Source: Calliopsis andreniformis
Taxonomy: Eukaryota > Arthropoda > Insecta > Hymenoptera > Andrenidae
Direction of reading: 5' to 3'
Assembly: GCF_051401765.1 (NCBI RefSeq)
Contig: NW_027480450.1
Coordinates: 558,001 to 622,000, forward strand
Length of the DNA stretch: 64,000 bases
Numbering within the stretch: the first letter of the stretch is position 1; each line of letters starts with the position of its first letter. Below, piece after piece: positions 40,006-53,060 of the stretch. The notes beneath the pieces are model-generated. The model had not been told where the DNA came from. It saw only the letters and a list, made by a program, of their open reading frames with translations, and did not search any database. The translations under genes and the position numbers were made by a program.

Positions 40006-41549
40006 CAATCCTCAATCTTCAATCCTCAATCCTCAATCCTCAATCCTCAATCCTCAATATTCAACCCTCAATACTCAATCTTCAATCCTCCATCCTCAAT
40101 CCTCAATCCTCAATCCTCAATCCTCAATCGTCTGGCTTCAATCCTCAATACTCAATCTTCAACCCTCAATCCTCAATCCTCATTCCTCAATCCTCATTCT
40201 TCAATCCTCCACACCCAATCCTCAATCTTCAATCTTCAATCCTCAACCCTCAATCCTCAATCCTCAATCCTCATTCTTCAATCCTCAATGCCCAATCCTC
40301 AATCCTCAGTCCTCAACCCTCAATCCTCAAACCTCAATCCTCAATCCTCAGTCCTCTGTCCTCAAACCTAAATCCTCAATCCTCAATCCTCCATCTTCAA
40401 TCCTCAATACTCAGTCTTTAATCCTCAATCCTCAATCCTCAATCCTCAATCCTCAGTTATGAATCCGCAATCTTCAACACTCAATCGTCAAGCCTCAGTC
40501 CTCAATCCTCAATCCTCAATCCTCGTTCCTCAAACCTCAATCCTCAACCCTCAGTCCTCATCCTCAATTCTCAATTCTCAATCCTCAATCCCCAATCCTC
40601 AATCCTCAATCTTCAATCCTCAATCTTCAATCCTCAATACTCAATCTTCAACCTTCAATCCCCATTCCTAGATCCTCAATCCTCTATCCTCAACCCTCAA
40701 TCTGCAGTCCTCAACCATCAATCCTCAATCCTCAATCCTCATTCTTCAATCCTCAATACCCAATCCTCAATCCTCAGTCCTCAATCCTCAATCCTTAAAC
40801 CTCAAACCTCAATCCTCAGTCCTCTGTCCTCAAACCTCAATCCTCAACCCTCAGCCCTCATCCTCAGTCCTCAATACTCAATCCTCAATTCTCAATCTTC
40901 AATCATCAATACTCAATCTTCAATAATCAACCCTCAACCCTCAATCCTCAATACTCAATCCTCAATAGTCAATCCTCAATCCCCAATCCTCAATCTTCAA
41001 TCCTCAGTCCTCAATCCTCAATCCTCAATCCTCAATCTTCAATACTCAATACTCAATCTTTAATCCTCAATCCTCAATCCTCAATCCTAAATCCTCAATC
41101 CTCAGTCCTCAATCTTCAATCCTCAATACTCCGTCTTCAATCCTCAATCCTCAATCCTCAATCCTCAAACCTCATTCTTCAATCCTCAACACCCAATTCT
41201 CAATCTTCAATCCTCAATCCTCAATCCTCAATTCTCAATCCTCAACCCTCAATCCTCAGACCTCAAAAATCAATACTCAACCCTCAGTCCTCGTCCTCAA
41301 CCCACAACAGTCATTCCTCAATCCTCAATCTTCAATCATCAATATTCAATCTTCAGTCCTCAATCCTCAATCCTCAACCCTCAATCCTCAATCCTCAATG
41401 TTCAATCCGCAATACCCTATCCTCAACCTTCATCCCTCAATCCTCAATCCTCAATCCTCAATCCTCAATCCTCAATCCTCAATCGTCAGACCTCAAACCT
41501 CATACCTGAATACTCAATCCTGAATCCTCAATCTTCAGACCTCAGTCCT

Positions 41550-41689
41550 CAACAATCAGCTGTCAATTCTCAATCCTCAATAGAATATCACCAACTCACA
41601 GTTTTCAATACCCAATACTCAATCTGCAATCTTCAAATCTCTATCCACAAACATCAATTCTCATCATTCAACACTCAACACTCAGTCCA
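41550..41689 (+). repeat. L2 diverged block, type c
   Basis: Type c, ending CAGTCCA rather than CAGTCCC. Confidence 0.9.
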
Positions 41690-42011
41690 CAATCCTCGAT
41701 CCTCAATCCTCAATCCTCAATCCTCAATCCTCAGTCCTCAATCTTCAATCCCTCACCCTCAATCCTCAATCCTCAATCCTCAATCGTCAGGTTTCAATCC
41801 TGAATACTCAATTTTCAATACTTCATCCACAATCCTCAATCCTCAATCCTCAATCCTCAATCGTCATGCTTCAATCCTCAATACTCAATCTTCAATCCTC
41901 AATCCTGAATCCTCATTCCTCAATCCACATTCTTCAATCCTCCATACCCAATCCTCAATCTACAATCCTCAATCCTCAATCCTCAATTCTCAATCCTCAA
42001 TCCTCAGTCCT

Positions 42012-42152
42012 CAACAATCAGTTGTCAAATCCTCAATCCTCAGTAGAATATCATCAATCCACAGTTTTCAATACCCAATACTCAATCTGCAATCTTCAAA
42101 TCTCTATCCACAAACATCAATTCTCATCATTCAACCCTCAACACTCAGTCCC
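42012..42152 (+). repeat. L2 diverged block, type a
   Basis: Type a with the octamer. The 1,028-bp deletion follows shortly after it. Confidence 0.9.
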
Positions 42153-42448
42153 CAATCCTCAATCTTCAATCCTCAATCCTCAATCCTCAATCCTCAATCC
42201 TCAATCTTCAATCCTCAATCCTCAATACTCAATCCCCAATCCTCAATCTTCAATCCTCAATACTCAATCTTCAATCCTCAATCCTCAATCATCAATCCTC
42301 AATCCTCAATCTTCAATCTTCAATCCTCAATATTCAATATTCAATCCTCAATCCTCAATCCTCAATCCTCAAAACTCAATCCGCAGTCCTCAATCCTCAA
42401 TCCTCAATACTCAACCATCAATCCTCAATTCTCAATACACAATAGAAT

Positions 42449-42466
42449 ATCCTGAATTCTCAGGAT
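42449..42466. repeat. L1 inverted repeat, type beta
   Basis: Type beta, with the CAACACT CAACATT context of the left-hand copies. Confidence 0.92.
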
Positions 42467-44374
42467 TCAATACTCAAACCTCAACACTCAACATTCAGCC
42501 CTCATCCTCAATCCTCAATCCTCAATCCTCAATCGTCGATCCTCAATACCAATCCTCATTACTCAATCTTCAATCCTCAATCCTCAATCCTCAATCCTCA
42601 ATCCTCAATCCTCAATCCTCAGTAATCAATCCTCAATCTTCAATACTCAATCGTCAATCCTCAGTCCTCAATCCTCAATCCTCAATCCTCGATCCTCAAA
42701 CCTCAATCCTCAACCCTCAGTCCTCATCCTCAATTCTCAATTCTCAATTCTCTACCCTCAATCCTCAATCCTTAATCTTCAATCCTCAATAATCAATCTC
42801 CAATCCTGGATACTCAATCCCAAATCCTCAATGCTTAATCCTCAACCTTCAACCCTCAATCCCCAGTCCTCAATCTTCAATCCTCAATGCTCAATCCTCA
42901 ATCCTCAATCCTCAATCCTCAGTAATCAATCCTCAATCTTCAATTCTCAATCCTCAATACTCAATCCTTAATCGTCAATCCTCAATCCCCAATCCTCAAT
43001 CTTCAAACCCCAATCCTCAATCCTCAATCCTGAATCCTCAATCTTCAATCCTCAATACTCAATCTTCCATCCCCAATCCTCAATCCTCAATCCTCAATCC
43101 TCAATCCTCAATGCCCAAACTTCAATCCTCAATACACAGTCTTCAATCCTCAATCCTCAATGCTCAATCCACAATCCTCATTCTTCAATCCTCAATACCC
43201 AATCCTCAATCTTCAATCCTCAATCCTGAATCCTCAATTCTCAATACTCAATCCTCAATCCTCAATCGTCAGGCTTCAATCCTCAATACTCAATCTTCAA
43301 TCCTCAATCCTCAATCCTCATTCCTCAATCCTCATTCTTTAATCCTCCATACCCAATCCTCAATCTTCAATCCTCAATCCTCAATCTTCAGTTCTCAATC
43401 CTCAATCCTCAGTCCTCAGTCCTCAAACCTCAATCCTCAGCCCTCAGCCCTCATCCTCAATCCTCAATCCTCAATCTTCAATCCTCAATCCACAATACTC
43501 AATCCTCAATCCTCAATCTTCAATCCTCAATACTCAATCTTCAATCCTCAATACTCAATCCTCAATCCTCAATCCTCAATCATCAATCCTCAATACTCAG
43601 TCTTCAATCCTCAATCCTCAATCCTCAATCCTCAATGCTCAATCCTCAATCGTCAATCCTCAACCCTCAACCTTCAATCCTCAATACTCAATCTGCAATC
43701 CTCAATCCTCAATCCTCAACACTCAATCCTCATTCTTCAATCCTCAATAACCAATCCTCGATCTTCAATCCTCAATCCTCAATCGTCAATTCTCAATCCT
43801 CAATCCTCAATCCTCAGACCTCAATCCTCAATCATCAATCCTCAATACTCAATCTTCAATCCTCAATCCTCAATCCTCAATCCTCAATCCTCATTCTTCA
43901 ATACTCAACACCCAGTCCTCAATCTTCAATCCTCAATCCTCAATCCTCAATTCTGAACACTCAATCCTCAATCCTCAATCTTCAATCCTCAATCCTCAAT
44001 CCTCAATCCTCAATCCTCAATCCTCAGACCTCAATCCTCAATCTTCAATACTCAATACTCAATCTTCAATCCTCAATCCTCAATCCTCAATCCTCAATCC
44101 TCATTCTTCAATCCTCAACACCCAATCGTCAATCTTCAATCCTCAATCCTCAATCCTCAATTCTCAATCCTCAATCCTCAATCCTCAGACCTCAAACATC
44201 AATACTCAACCCTCAGTCCTCGTCCTCAATCCACAACCCTCAATCCTCGATCCTCAATATTCAATCATCAATATTCAATATTCAATCCTCAATCCTCAAT
44301 CCTCAATACTCAGTCCTCAATCCTCAATCCTCAATACTCAAGCATCAATCCTCAATTCCCAAACTCAATAGAAG

Positions 44375-44392
44375 ATCCTGAATTCTCAGGAT
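44375..44392. repeat. L1 inverted repeat, type gamma
   Basis: Type gamma, matches 25,793 at offset 18,582. Confidence 0.92.
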
Positions 44393-44826
44393 ACAATACT
44401 CAAACCTAAACACACAACCCTCAGCCCTCATCCTCAATCCTCAATCCTCAATCCTCAATCCTCAATTCTCAATCCTCAATCCTCAGTCCTCAGTCCTCAA
44501 ACCTCAATCCTCAATTCTCAATACTCAATCCTCAATCCTCAATACTCAATCCCCAATCCACAATCTTGATTCCTCAATACTCAATCCTCAACCCTCAATC
44601 CTCATTCTTCAATCCTCAATACCCAATCCTCAATCTTCAATCCTCAATCCTCAATCCTCAATTCTCAATACTCAATCCTCAATCCTCAGACCTCAATCCT
44701 CAATCTTCAATCCTCAATACTCAATCTTCAATCCACAATCCTCAATCCTCAATCCTCAATCCTCAGACCTCAAACCTCATACCTGAATACTCAATCCTGA
44801 ATCCTCAATCTTCAGAACTCAGTCCT

Positions 44827-44966
44827 CAACAATCAGTTGTCAATTCTCAATTCTCAATAGAATATCATCAACTCACAGTTTTCAATACCCAATACTGAAT
44901 CTGCAATCTTCAAATCTCTATCCACAAACATCAATTCTCATCATTCAACACTCAACACTCAGTCCC
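44827..44966 (+). repeat. L2 diverged block, type d
   Basis: Type d, although the aligned position at 26,245 is type c. Confidence 0.9.
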
Positions 44967-45567
44967 CAATCCTCAATCTTCAATCCTCAATCCTCAATCC
45001 TCAATCATCAATCCTCAATCTTCAATCCTCCACCCTAAATCCTCAATCCTCAATACTCAATCCTCAATCGTCAGGCTTCAATCCTCAATACTCAAGCTTC
45101 AATACTTCATCCTCAATCCTCATTCCTCAATCCACATTCTTCAATCCTCCATACCCAATCCTCAATCTTCAATCCTCAATCCTCAATCCTCAATTCTCAA
45201 TCCTCAGTCCTCTGTCCTCAGTCCTCAAACCTCAATCCTCAACCCTCAGCCCTCATCCTCAATCCTCAATCCTCAATCTTCAATCCTCAATCCTCAATCC
45301 TCAATCGTCAGGCTTCAATCCTCAATACTCAATCTTCAATACTTCAACCTCAATACTCAATCCTCAATCCTCAATACTCAATCGTCAGGCTTCAATCCTC
45401 AATACTCAATCTTCAATCCTCAATCGTCAATCCTCATTCCTGAATCCTCATTCTTCAATCCTCCATACCCAGTCCTCAATCTTCAATCCTCAATCCTCAA
45501 TCCTCAGTCCACAAACCTCAAACCTGAATCCTCAATCCTGAATCCTCAATCTTCAGACCTCAGTCCT

Positions 45568-45707
45568 CAACAATCAGTTGTCAATTCTCAATCCTCAATA
45601 GAATATCATCAATTCACAGTTTTCAATACCCAATGCTCAATCAGCAATCTACAAATCTCTATCCACAAACATCAATTCTCATCATTCAACCCTCAACACT
45701 CAGTCCC
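45568..45707 (+). repeat. L2 diverged block, type e
   Basis: Type e, with CAATCTA in place of CAATCTT. Confidence 0.9.
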
Positions 45708-46946
45708 CAATCCTCAATCTTCAATCCTCAATCCTCAATCCTCAATCCTCAATCCTCAATCTTCAACCCTCAATACTCAATCTTCAATCCTCCATCCTCA
45801 ATCCTCAATCCTCAATCCTCAATCCTCAATCGTCTGGCTTCAATCCTCAATACTCAATCTTCAACCCTCAATCCTCAATCCTCATTCCTCAATCCTCATT
45901 CTTCAATCCTCCACACCCAATCCTCAATCTTCAATCTTCAATCCTCAACCCTCAATCCTCAATCCTCAATCCTCATTCTTCAATCCTCAATACCCAATCC
46001 TCAATCCTCAGTCCTCAATCCTCAATCCTTAAACCTCAAACCTCAATCCTCAGTCCTCTGTCCTCAAACCTCAATCCTCAACCCTCAGCCCTCATCCTCA
46101 GTCCTCAATACTCAATCCTCAATTCTCAATCTTCAATCATCAATACTCAATCTTCAATAATCAACCCTCAACCCTCAATCCTCAATACTCAATCCTCAAT
46201 AGTCAATCCTCAAACCCCAATCCTCAATCTTCAATCCTCAGTCCTCAATCCTCAATCCTCAATCCTCAATCCTCAATCCTCAATCTTCAATACTCAATAC
46301 TCAATCTTTAATCCTCAATCCTCAATCCTCAATCCTAAATCCTCAATCCTCAGTCCTCAATCTTCAATCCTCAATACTCCGTCTTCAATCCTCAATCCTC
46401 AATCCTCAATCCTCAATCATCAACCTTCAACCCTCAATACTCAATCTTCAATCCTCCATCCTCAATCCTCAATCATCAATCCTCAATCCTCAATCGTCTG
46501 GCTTCAATCCTCAATACTCAATCTTCAATCCTCAATCCTCAATCCTCATTCCTCAATCCTGATTCTTCAATCCTCCATACCCAATCCTCAATCTTCAATC
46601 CTCAATACTCAATCCTCAATTCTCGATCCTCAATCCTCACTCCTCAGTCCTCAAACATCAATCCTCAACCCTCAGCCCTCATCCTCAATCCTCAATCCTC
46701 AATCTTCAATCCTCAATCCTCAATACTCAATCCCCAATCCTCAATCTTCAATCCTCAATACTCAATCTTCAATCCTCAATCCTCAATCATCAATCCTCAA
46801 TCCTCAATCTTCAATCTTCAATCCTCAATATTCAATATTCAATCCTCAATCCTCAATCCTCAATCCTCAAAACTCAATCCGCAGTCCTCAATCCTCAATC
46901 CTCAATACTCAACCATCAATCCTCAATTCTCAATACACAATAGAAT

Positions 46947-46964
46947 ATCCTGAATTCTCAGGAT
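46947..46964. repeat. L1 inverted repeat, type beta
   Basis: Type beta, in 1,676-bp copy A. Confidence 0.92.
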
Positions 46965-47243
46965 TCAATACTCAAACCTCAACGCTCAATATTCAGCCCT
47001 CATCCTCAATCCTCAATCCTCAATCCTCAATCCTCGATCCTCAATACCAATCCTCATTACTCAATCTTCAATCCTCAATCCTCAATCCTCAATCCTCAAT
47101 CCTCAATCCTCAATCCTCAGTAATCAATCCTCAATCTTCAATACTCAATCGTCAATCTTCAATCCTCAATCCTCAATCCTCAGTCCACAAACCTCAAACC
47201 TGAATCCTCAATCCTGAATCCTCAATCTTCAGACCTCAGTCCT

Positions 47244-47383
47244 CAACAATCAGTTGTCAATTCTCAATCCTCAATAGAATATCATCAATTCACAGTTTTC
47301 AATACCCAATGCTCAATCAGCAATCTACAAATCTCTATCCACAAACATCAATTCTCATCATTCAACCCTCAACACTCAGTCCC
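47244..47383 (+). repeat. L2 diverged block, type e
   Basis: Type e with CAATCTA, copy of 45,568. Confidence 0.9.
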
Positions 47384-48622
47384 CAATCCTCAATCTTCAA
47401 TCCTCAATCCTCAATCCTCAATCCTCAATCCTCAATCTTCAACCCTCAATACTCAATCTTCAATCCTCCATCCTCAATCCTCAATCCTCAATCCTCAATC
47501 CTCAATCGTCTGGCTTCAATCCTCAATACTCAATCTTCAACCCTCAATCCTCAATCCTCATTCCTCAATCCTCATTCTTCAATCCTCCACACCCAATCCT
47601 CAATCTTCAATCTTCAATCCTCAACCCTCAATCCTCAATCCTCAATCCTCATTCTTCAATCCTCAATACCCAATCCTCAATCCTCAGTCCTCAATCCTCA
47701 ATCCTTAAACCTCAAACCTCAATCCTCAGTCCTCTGTCCTCAAACCTCAATCCTCAACCCTCAGCCCTCATCCTCAGTCCTCAATACTCAATCCTCAATT
47801 CTCAATCTTCAATCATCAATACTCAATCTTCAATAATCAACCCTCAACCCTCAATCCTCAATACTCAATCCTCAATAGTCAATCCTCAAACCCCAATCCT
47901 CAATCTTCAATCCTCAGTCCTCAATCCTCAATCCTCAATCCTCAATCCTCAATCCTCAATCTTCAATACTCAATACTCAATCTTTAATCCTCAATCCTCA
48001 ATCCTCAATCCTAAATCCTCAATCCTCAGTCCTCAATCTTCAATCCTCAATACTCCGTCTTCAATCCTCAATCCTCAATCCTCAATCCTCAATCATCAAC
48101 CTTCAACCCTCAATACTCAATCTTCAATCCTCCATCCTCAATCCTCAATCATCAATCCTCAATCCTCAATCGTCTGGCTTCAATCCTCAATACTCAATCT
48201 TCAATCCTCAATCCTCAATCCTCATTCCTCAATCCTGATTCTTCAATCCTCCATACCCAATCCTCAATCTTCAATCCTCAATACTCAATCCTCAATTCTC
48301 GATCCTCAATCCTCACTCCTCAGTCCTCAAACATCAATCCTCAACCCTCAGCCCTCATCCTCAATCCTCAATCCTCAATCTTCAATCCTCAATCCTCAAT
48401 ACTCAATCCCCAATCCTCAATCTTCAATCCTCAATACTCAATCTTCAATCCTCAATCCTCAATCATCAATCCTCAATCCTCAATCTTCAATCTTCAATCC
48501 TCAATATTCAATATTCAATCCTCAATCCTCAATCCTCAATCCTCAAAACTCAATCCGCAGTCCTCAATCCTCAATCCTCAATACTCAACCATCAATCCTC
48601 AATTCTCAATACACAATAGAAT

Positions 48623-48640
48623 ATCCTGAATTCTCAGGAT
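48623..48640. repeat. L1 inverted repeat, type beta
   Basis: Type beta, in 1,676-bp copy B. Confidence 0.92.
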
Positions 48641-50470
48641 TCAATACTCAAACCTCAACGCTCAATATTCAGCCCTCATCCTCAATCCTCAATCCTCAAT
48701 CCTCAATCCTCGATCCTCAATACCAATCCTCATTACTCAATCTTCAATCCTCAATCCTCAATCCTCAATCCTCAATCCTCAATCCTCAATCCTCAGTAAT
48801 CAATCCTCAATCTTCAATACTCAATCGTCAATCCTCAGTCCTCAATCCTCAATCCTCAATCCTCGATCCTCAAACCTCAATCCTCAACCCTCAGCCCTCA
48901 TCCTCAATTCTCAATTCTCAATTCTCTATCCTCAATCCTCAATCCTTAATCTTCAATCCTCAATAATCAATCTCCAATCCTGGATACTCAATCCCAAATC
49001 CTCAATGCTTAATACTCAACCTTGAACCCTCAATCCCCAGTCCTCAATCTTCAATCCTCAATGCTCAATCCTCAATCCTGAATCCTCAATTCTCAATACT
49101 CAATCCTCAATCCTCATACCTCGAACATCAATACTCTACCCTCAGTCCTCGTTCTCAATCCACAACAATCAATCCTCAATCCTCAATCTTCAATCATCAA
49201 TATTCAATCTTCAGTCCTCACTCCTCAATCCTCAACCCTCAATCCTCAATCCTCAATGCTCAATCCGCAATACACAATCCTCAACCTTCAATCCTCAATA
49301 CTCCATCCTCAATCCTCAATCCTCAATCCTCAATCCTCAATCGTCAGGCTTCAATCCTCAATACTCAATCTTCAATCCTCAATCCTCAATCCTCATTCCT
49401 CAATCCTCATTCTTTAATCCTCCATACCCAATCCTCAATCTTCAATCCTCAATCCTCAATCTTCAGTTCTCAATCCTCAATCCTCAGTCCTCAGTCCTCA
49501 AACCTCAATCCTCAGCCCTCAGCCCTCAGCCCTCATCCTCAATCCTCAATCCTCAATCTTCAATCCTCAATCCACAATACTCAATCCTCAATCCTCAATC
49601 TTCAATCTTCAATACTCAATCTTCAATCCTCAATCCTCAATCCTCAATCCTCAATCCTCAATCCTCAATCCTCAATCATCAATCCTCAATACTCAGTCTT
49701 CAATCCTCAATCCTCAATCCTCAATCCTCAATGCTCAATCCTCAATCCTCAATCCTCAACCCTCAACCTTAAATCCTCAATACTCAATCTGCAATCCTCA
49801 ATCCTCAATCCTCAACACTCAATCCTCATTCTTCAATCCTCAATAACCAATCCTCAATCTTCAATCCTCAATCCTCAATCCTCAATTCTCAATCCTCAAT
49901 CCTCAATCCTCAGACCTCAATCCTCAATCATCAATCCTCAATACTCAATCTTCAATCTTCAATCCTCAATCCTCAATCCTCAATCCTCATTCTTCAATAC
50001 TCAACACCCAGTCCTCAATCTTCAATCCTCAATCCTCAATCCTCAATTCTGAACACTCAATCCTCAATCCTCAATCTTCAATCCTCAATCCTCAATCCTC
50101 AATCCTCAATCCTCAATCCTCAGACCTCAATCCTCAATCTTCAATACTCAATACTCAATCTTCAATCCTCAATCCTCAATCCTCAATCCTCAATCCTCAT
50201 TCTTCAATCCTCAACACCCAATCGTCAATCTTCAATCCTCAATCCTCAATCCTCAATTCTCAATCCTCAATCCTCAATCCTCAGACCTCAAACATCAATA
50301 CTCAACCCTCAGTCCTCGTCCTCAATCCACAACCCTCAATCCTCGATCCTCAATATTCAATCATCAATATTCAATATTCAATCCTCAATCCTCAATCCTC
50401 AATACTCAGTCCTCAATCCTCAATCCTCAATACTCAAGCATCAATCCTCAATTCCCAAACTCAATAGAAG

Positions 50471-50488
50471 ATCCTGAATTCTCAGGAT
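50471..50488. repeat. L1 inverted repeat, type gamma
   Basis: Type gamma, 6,096 bp after 44,375. Confidence 0.92.
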
Positions 50489-50922
50489 ACAATACTCAAA
50501 CCTAAACACACAACCCTCAGCCCTCATCCTCAATCCTCAATCCTCAATCCTCAATCCTCAATTCTCAATCCTCAATCCTCAGTCCTCAGTCCTCAAACCT
50601 CAATCCTCAATTCTCAATACTCAATCCTCAATCCTCAATACTCAATCCCCAATCCACAATCTTGATTCCTCAATACTCAATCCTCAACCCTCAATCCTCA
50701 TTCTTCAATCCTCAATACCCAATCCTCAATCTTCAATCCTCAATCCTCAATCCTCAATTCTCAATACTCAATCCTCAATCCTCAGACCTCAATCCTCAAT
50801 CTTCAATCCTCAATACTCAATCTTCAATCCACAATCCTCAATCCTCAATCCTCAATCCTCAGACCTCAAACCTCATACCTGAATACTCAATCCTGAATCC
50901 TCAATCTTCAGAACTCAGTCCT

Positions 50923-51062
50923 CAACAATCAGTTGTCAATTCTCAATTCTCAATAGAATATCATCAACTCACAGTTTTCAATACCCAATACTGAATCTGC
51001 AATCTTCAAATCTCTATCCACAAACATCAATTCTCATCATTCAACACTCAACACTCAGTCCC
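50923..51062 (+). repeat. L2 diverged block, type d
   Basis: Type d, 6,096 bp after 44,827. Confidence 0.9.
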
Positions 51063-51663
51063 CAATCCTCAATCTTCAATCCTCAATCCTCAATCCTCAA
51101 TCATCAATCCTCAATCTTCAATCCTCCACCCTAAATCCTCAATCCTCAATACTCAATCCTCAATCGTCAGGCTTCAATCCTCAATACTCAAGCTTCAATA
51201 CTTCATCCTCAATCCTCATTCCTCAATCCACATTCTTCAATCCTCCATACCCAATCCTCAATCTTCAATCCTCAATCCTCAATCCTCAATTCTCAATCCT
51301 CAGTCCTCTGTCCTCAGTCCTCAAACCTCAATCCTCAACCCTCAGCCCTCATCCTCAATCCTCAATCCTCAATCTTCAATCCTCAATCCTCAATCCTCAA
51401 TCGTCAGGCTTCAATCCTCAATACTCAATCTTCAATACTTCAACCTCAATACTCAATCCTCAATCCTCAATACTCAATCGTCAGGCTTCAATCCTCAATA
51501 CTCAATCTTCAATCCTCAATCGTCAATCCTCATTCCTCAATCCTCATTCTTCAATCCTCCATACCCAGTCCTCAATCTTCAATCCTCAATCCTCAATCCT
51601 CAGTCCACAAACCTCAAACCTGAATCCTCAATCCTGAATCCTCAATCTTCAGACCTCAGTCCT

Positions 51664-51803
51664 CAACAATCAGTTGTCAATTCTCAATCCTCAATAGAAT
51701 ATCATCAATTCACAGTTTTCAATACCCAATGCTCAATCAGCAATCTACAAATCTCTATCCACAAACATCAATTCTCATCATTCAACCCTCAACACTCAGT
51801 CCC
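51664..51803 (+). repeat. L2 diverged block, type e
   Basis: Type e with CAATCTA, 6,096 bp after 45,568. Confidence 0.9.
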
Positions 51804-53042
51804 CAATCCTCAATCTTCAATCCTCAATCCTCAATCCTCAATCCTCAATCCTCAATCTTCAACCCTCAATACTCAATCTTCAATCCTCCATCCTCAATCC
51901 TCAATCCTCAATCCTCAATCCTCAATCGTCTGGCTTCAATCCTCAATACTCAATCTTCAACCCTCAATCCTCAATCCTCATTCCTCAATCCTCATTCTTC
52001 AATCCTCCACACCCAATCCTCAATCTTCAATCTTCAATCCTCAACCCTCAATCCTCAATCCTCAATCCTCATTCTTCAATCCTCAATACCCAATCCTCAA
52101 TCCTCAGTCCTCAATCCTCAATCCTTAAACCTCAAACCTCAATCCTCAGTCCTCTGTCCTCAAACCTCAATCCTCAACCCTCAGCCCTCATCCTCAGTCC
52201 TCAATACTCAATCCTCAATTCTCAATCTTCAATCATCAATACTCAATCTTCAATAATCAACCCTCAACCCTCAATCCTCAATACTCAATCCTCAATAGTC
52301 AATCCTCAAACCCCAATCCTCAATCTTCAATCCTCAGTCCTCAATCCTCAATCCTCAATCCTCAATCCTCAATCCTCAATCTTCAATACTCAATACTCAA
52401 TCTTTAATCCTCAATCCTCAATCCTCAATCCTAAATCCTCAATCCTCAGTCCTCAATCTTCAATCCTCAATACTCCGTCTTCAATCCTCAATCCTCAATC
52501 CTCAATCCTCAATCATCAACCTTCAACCCTCAATACTCAATCTTCAATCCTCCATCCTCAATCCTCAATCATCAATCCTCAATCCTCAATCGTCTGGCTT
52601 CAATCCTCAATACTCAATCTTCAATCCTCAATCCTCAATCCTCATTCCTCAATCCTGATTCTTCAATCCTCCATACCCAATCCTCAATCTTCAATCCTCA
52701 ATACTCAATCCTCAATTCTCGATCCTCAATCCTCACTCCTCAGTCCTCAAACATCAATCCTCAACCCTCAGCCCTCATCCTCAATCCTCAATCCTCAATC
52801 TTCAATCCTCAATCCTCAATACTCAATCCCCAATCCTCAATCTTCAATCCTCAATACTCAATCTTCAATCCTCAATCCTCAATCATCAATCCTCAATCCT
52901 CAATCTTCAATCTTCAATCCTCAATATTCAATATTCAATCCTCAATCCTCAATCCTCAATCCTCAAAACTCAATCCGCAGTCCTCAATCCTCAATCCTCA
53001 ATACTCAACCATCAATCCTCAATTCTCAATACACAATAGAAT

Positions 53043-53060
53043 ATCCTGAATTCTCAGGAT
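53043..53060. repeat. L1 inverted repeat, type beta
   Basis: Type beta, 6,096 bp after 46,947. Confidence 0.92.

Larger units (their letters stand above)
41500..43260 (+). repeat. HOR block, copy of 26.2-28.98 kb with a 1,028-bp deletion
   Basis: L2 41,550 and 42,012 match 26,245 and 26,707 at offset 15,305. L1 42,449, L4 42,787 and L3 43,111 match 28,172, 28,510 and 28,834 at offset 14,277. The lost 1,028 bp equals 147x7 - 1 and spans the single CATCCT hexamer near 27,905. The deletion join is near 42.2 kb, in a run of plain CAATCCT units. Confidence 0.82.
45476..47151 (+). repeat. 1,676-bp higher-order repeat, copy A
   Basis: Adjacent copy of 47,152-48,827. Landmarks shift by 1,676: L2 45,568 to 47,244 and L1 46,947 to 48,623. 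Four hexamers lie inside, and 240x7 - 4 = 1,676. Identity starts at 45,476/47,152 and ends at 47,157/48,833, giving 6 bp shared at the junction. I noticed no differences in the parts compared. Confidence 0.92.
47152..48827 (+). repeat. 1,676-bp higher-order repeat, copy B
   Basis: Second copy. The block at 50.0-53.25 kb, which otherwise resembles 43.9-47.15 kb, has only one copy of this unit. Either the 1,676-bp duplication came after the larger one or one copy was lost there. Confidence 0.92.
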
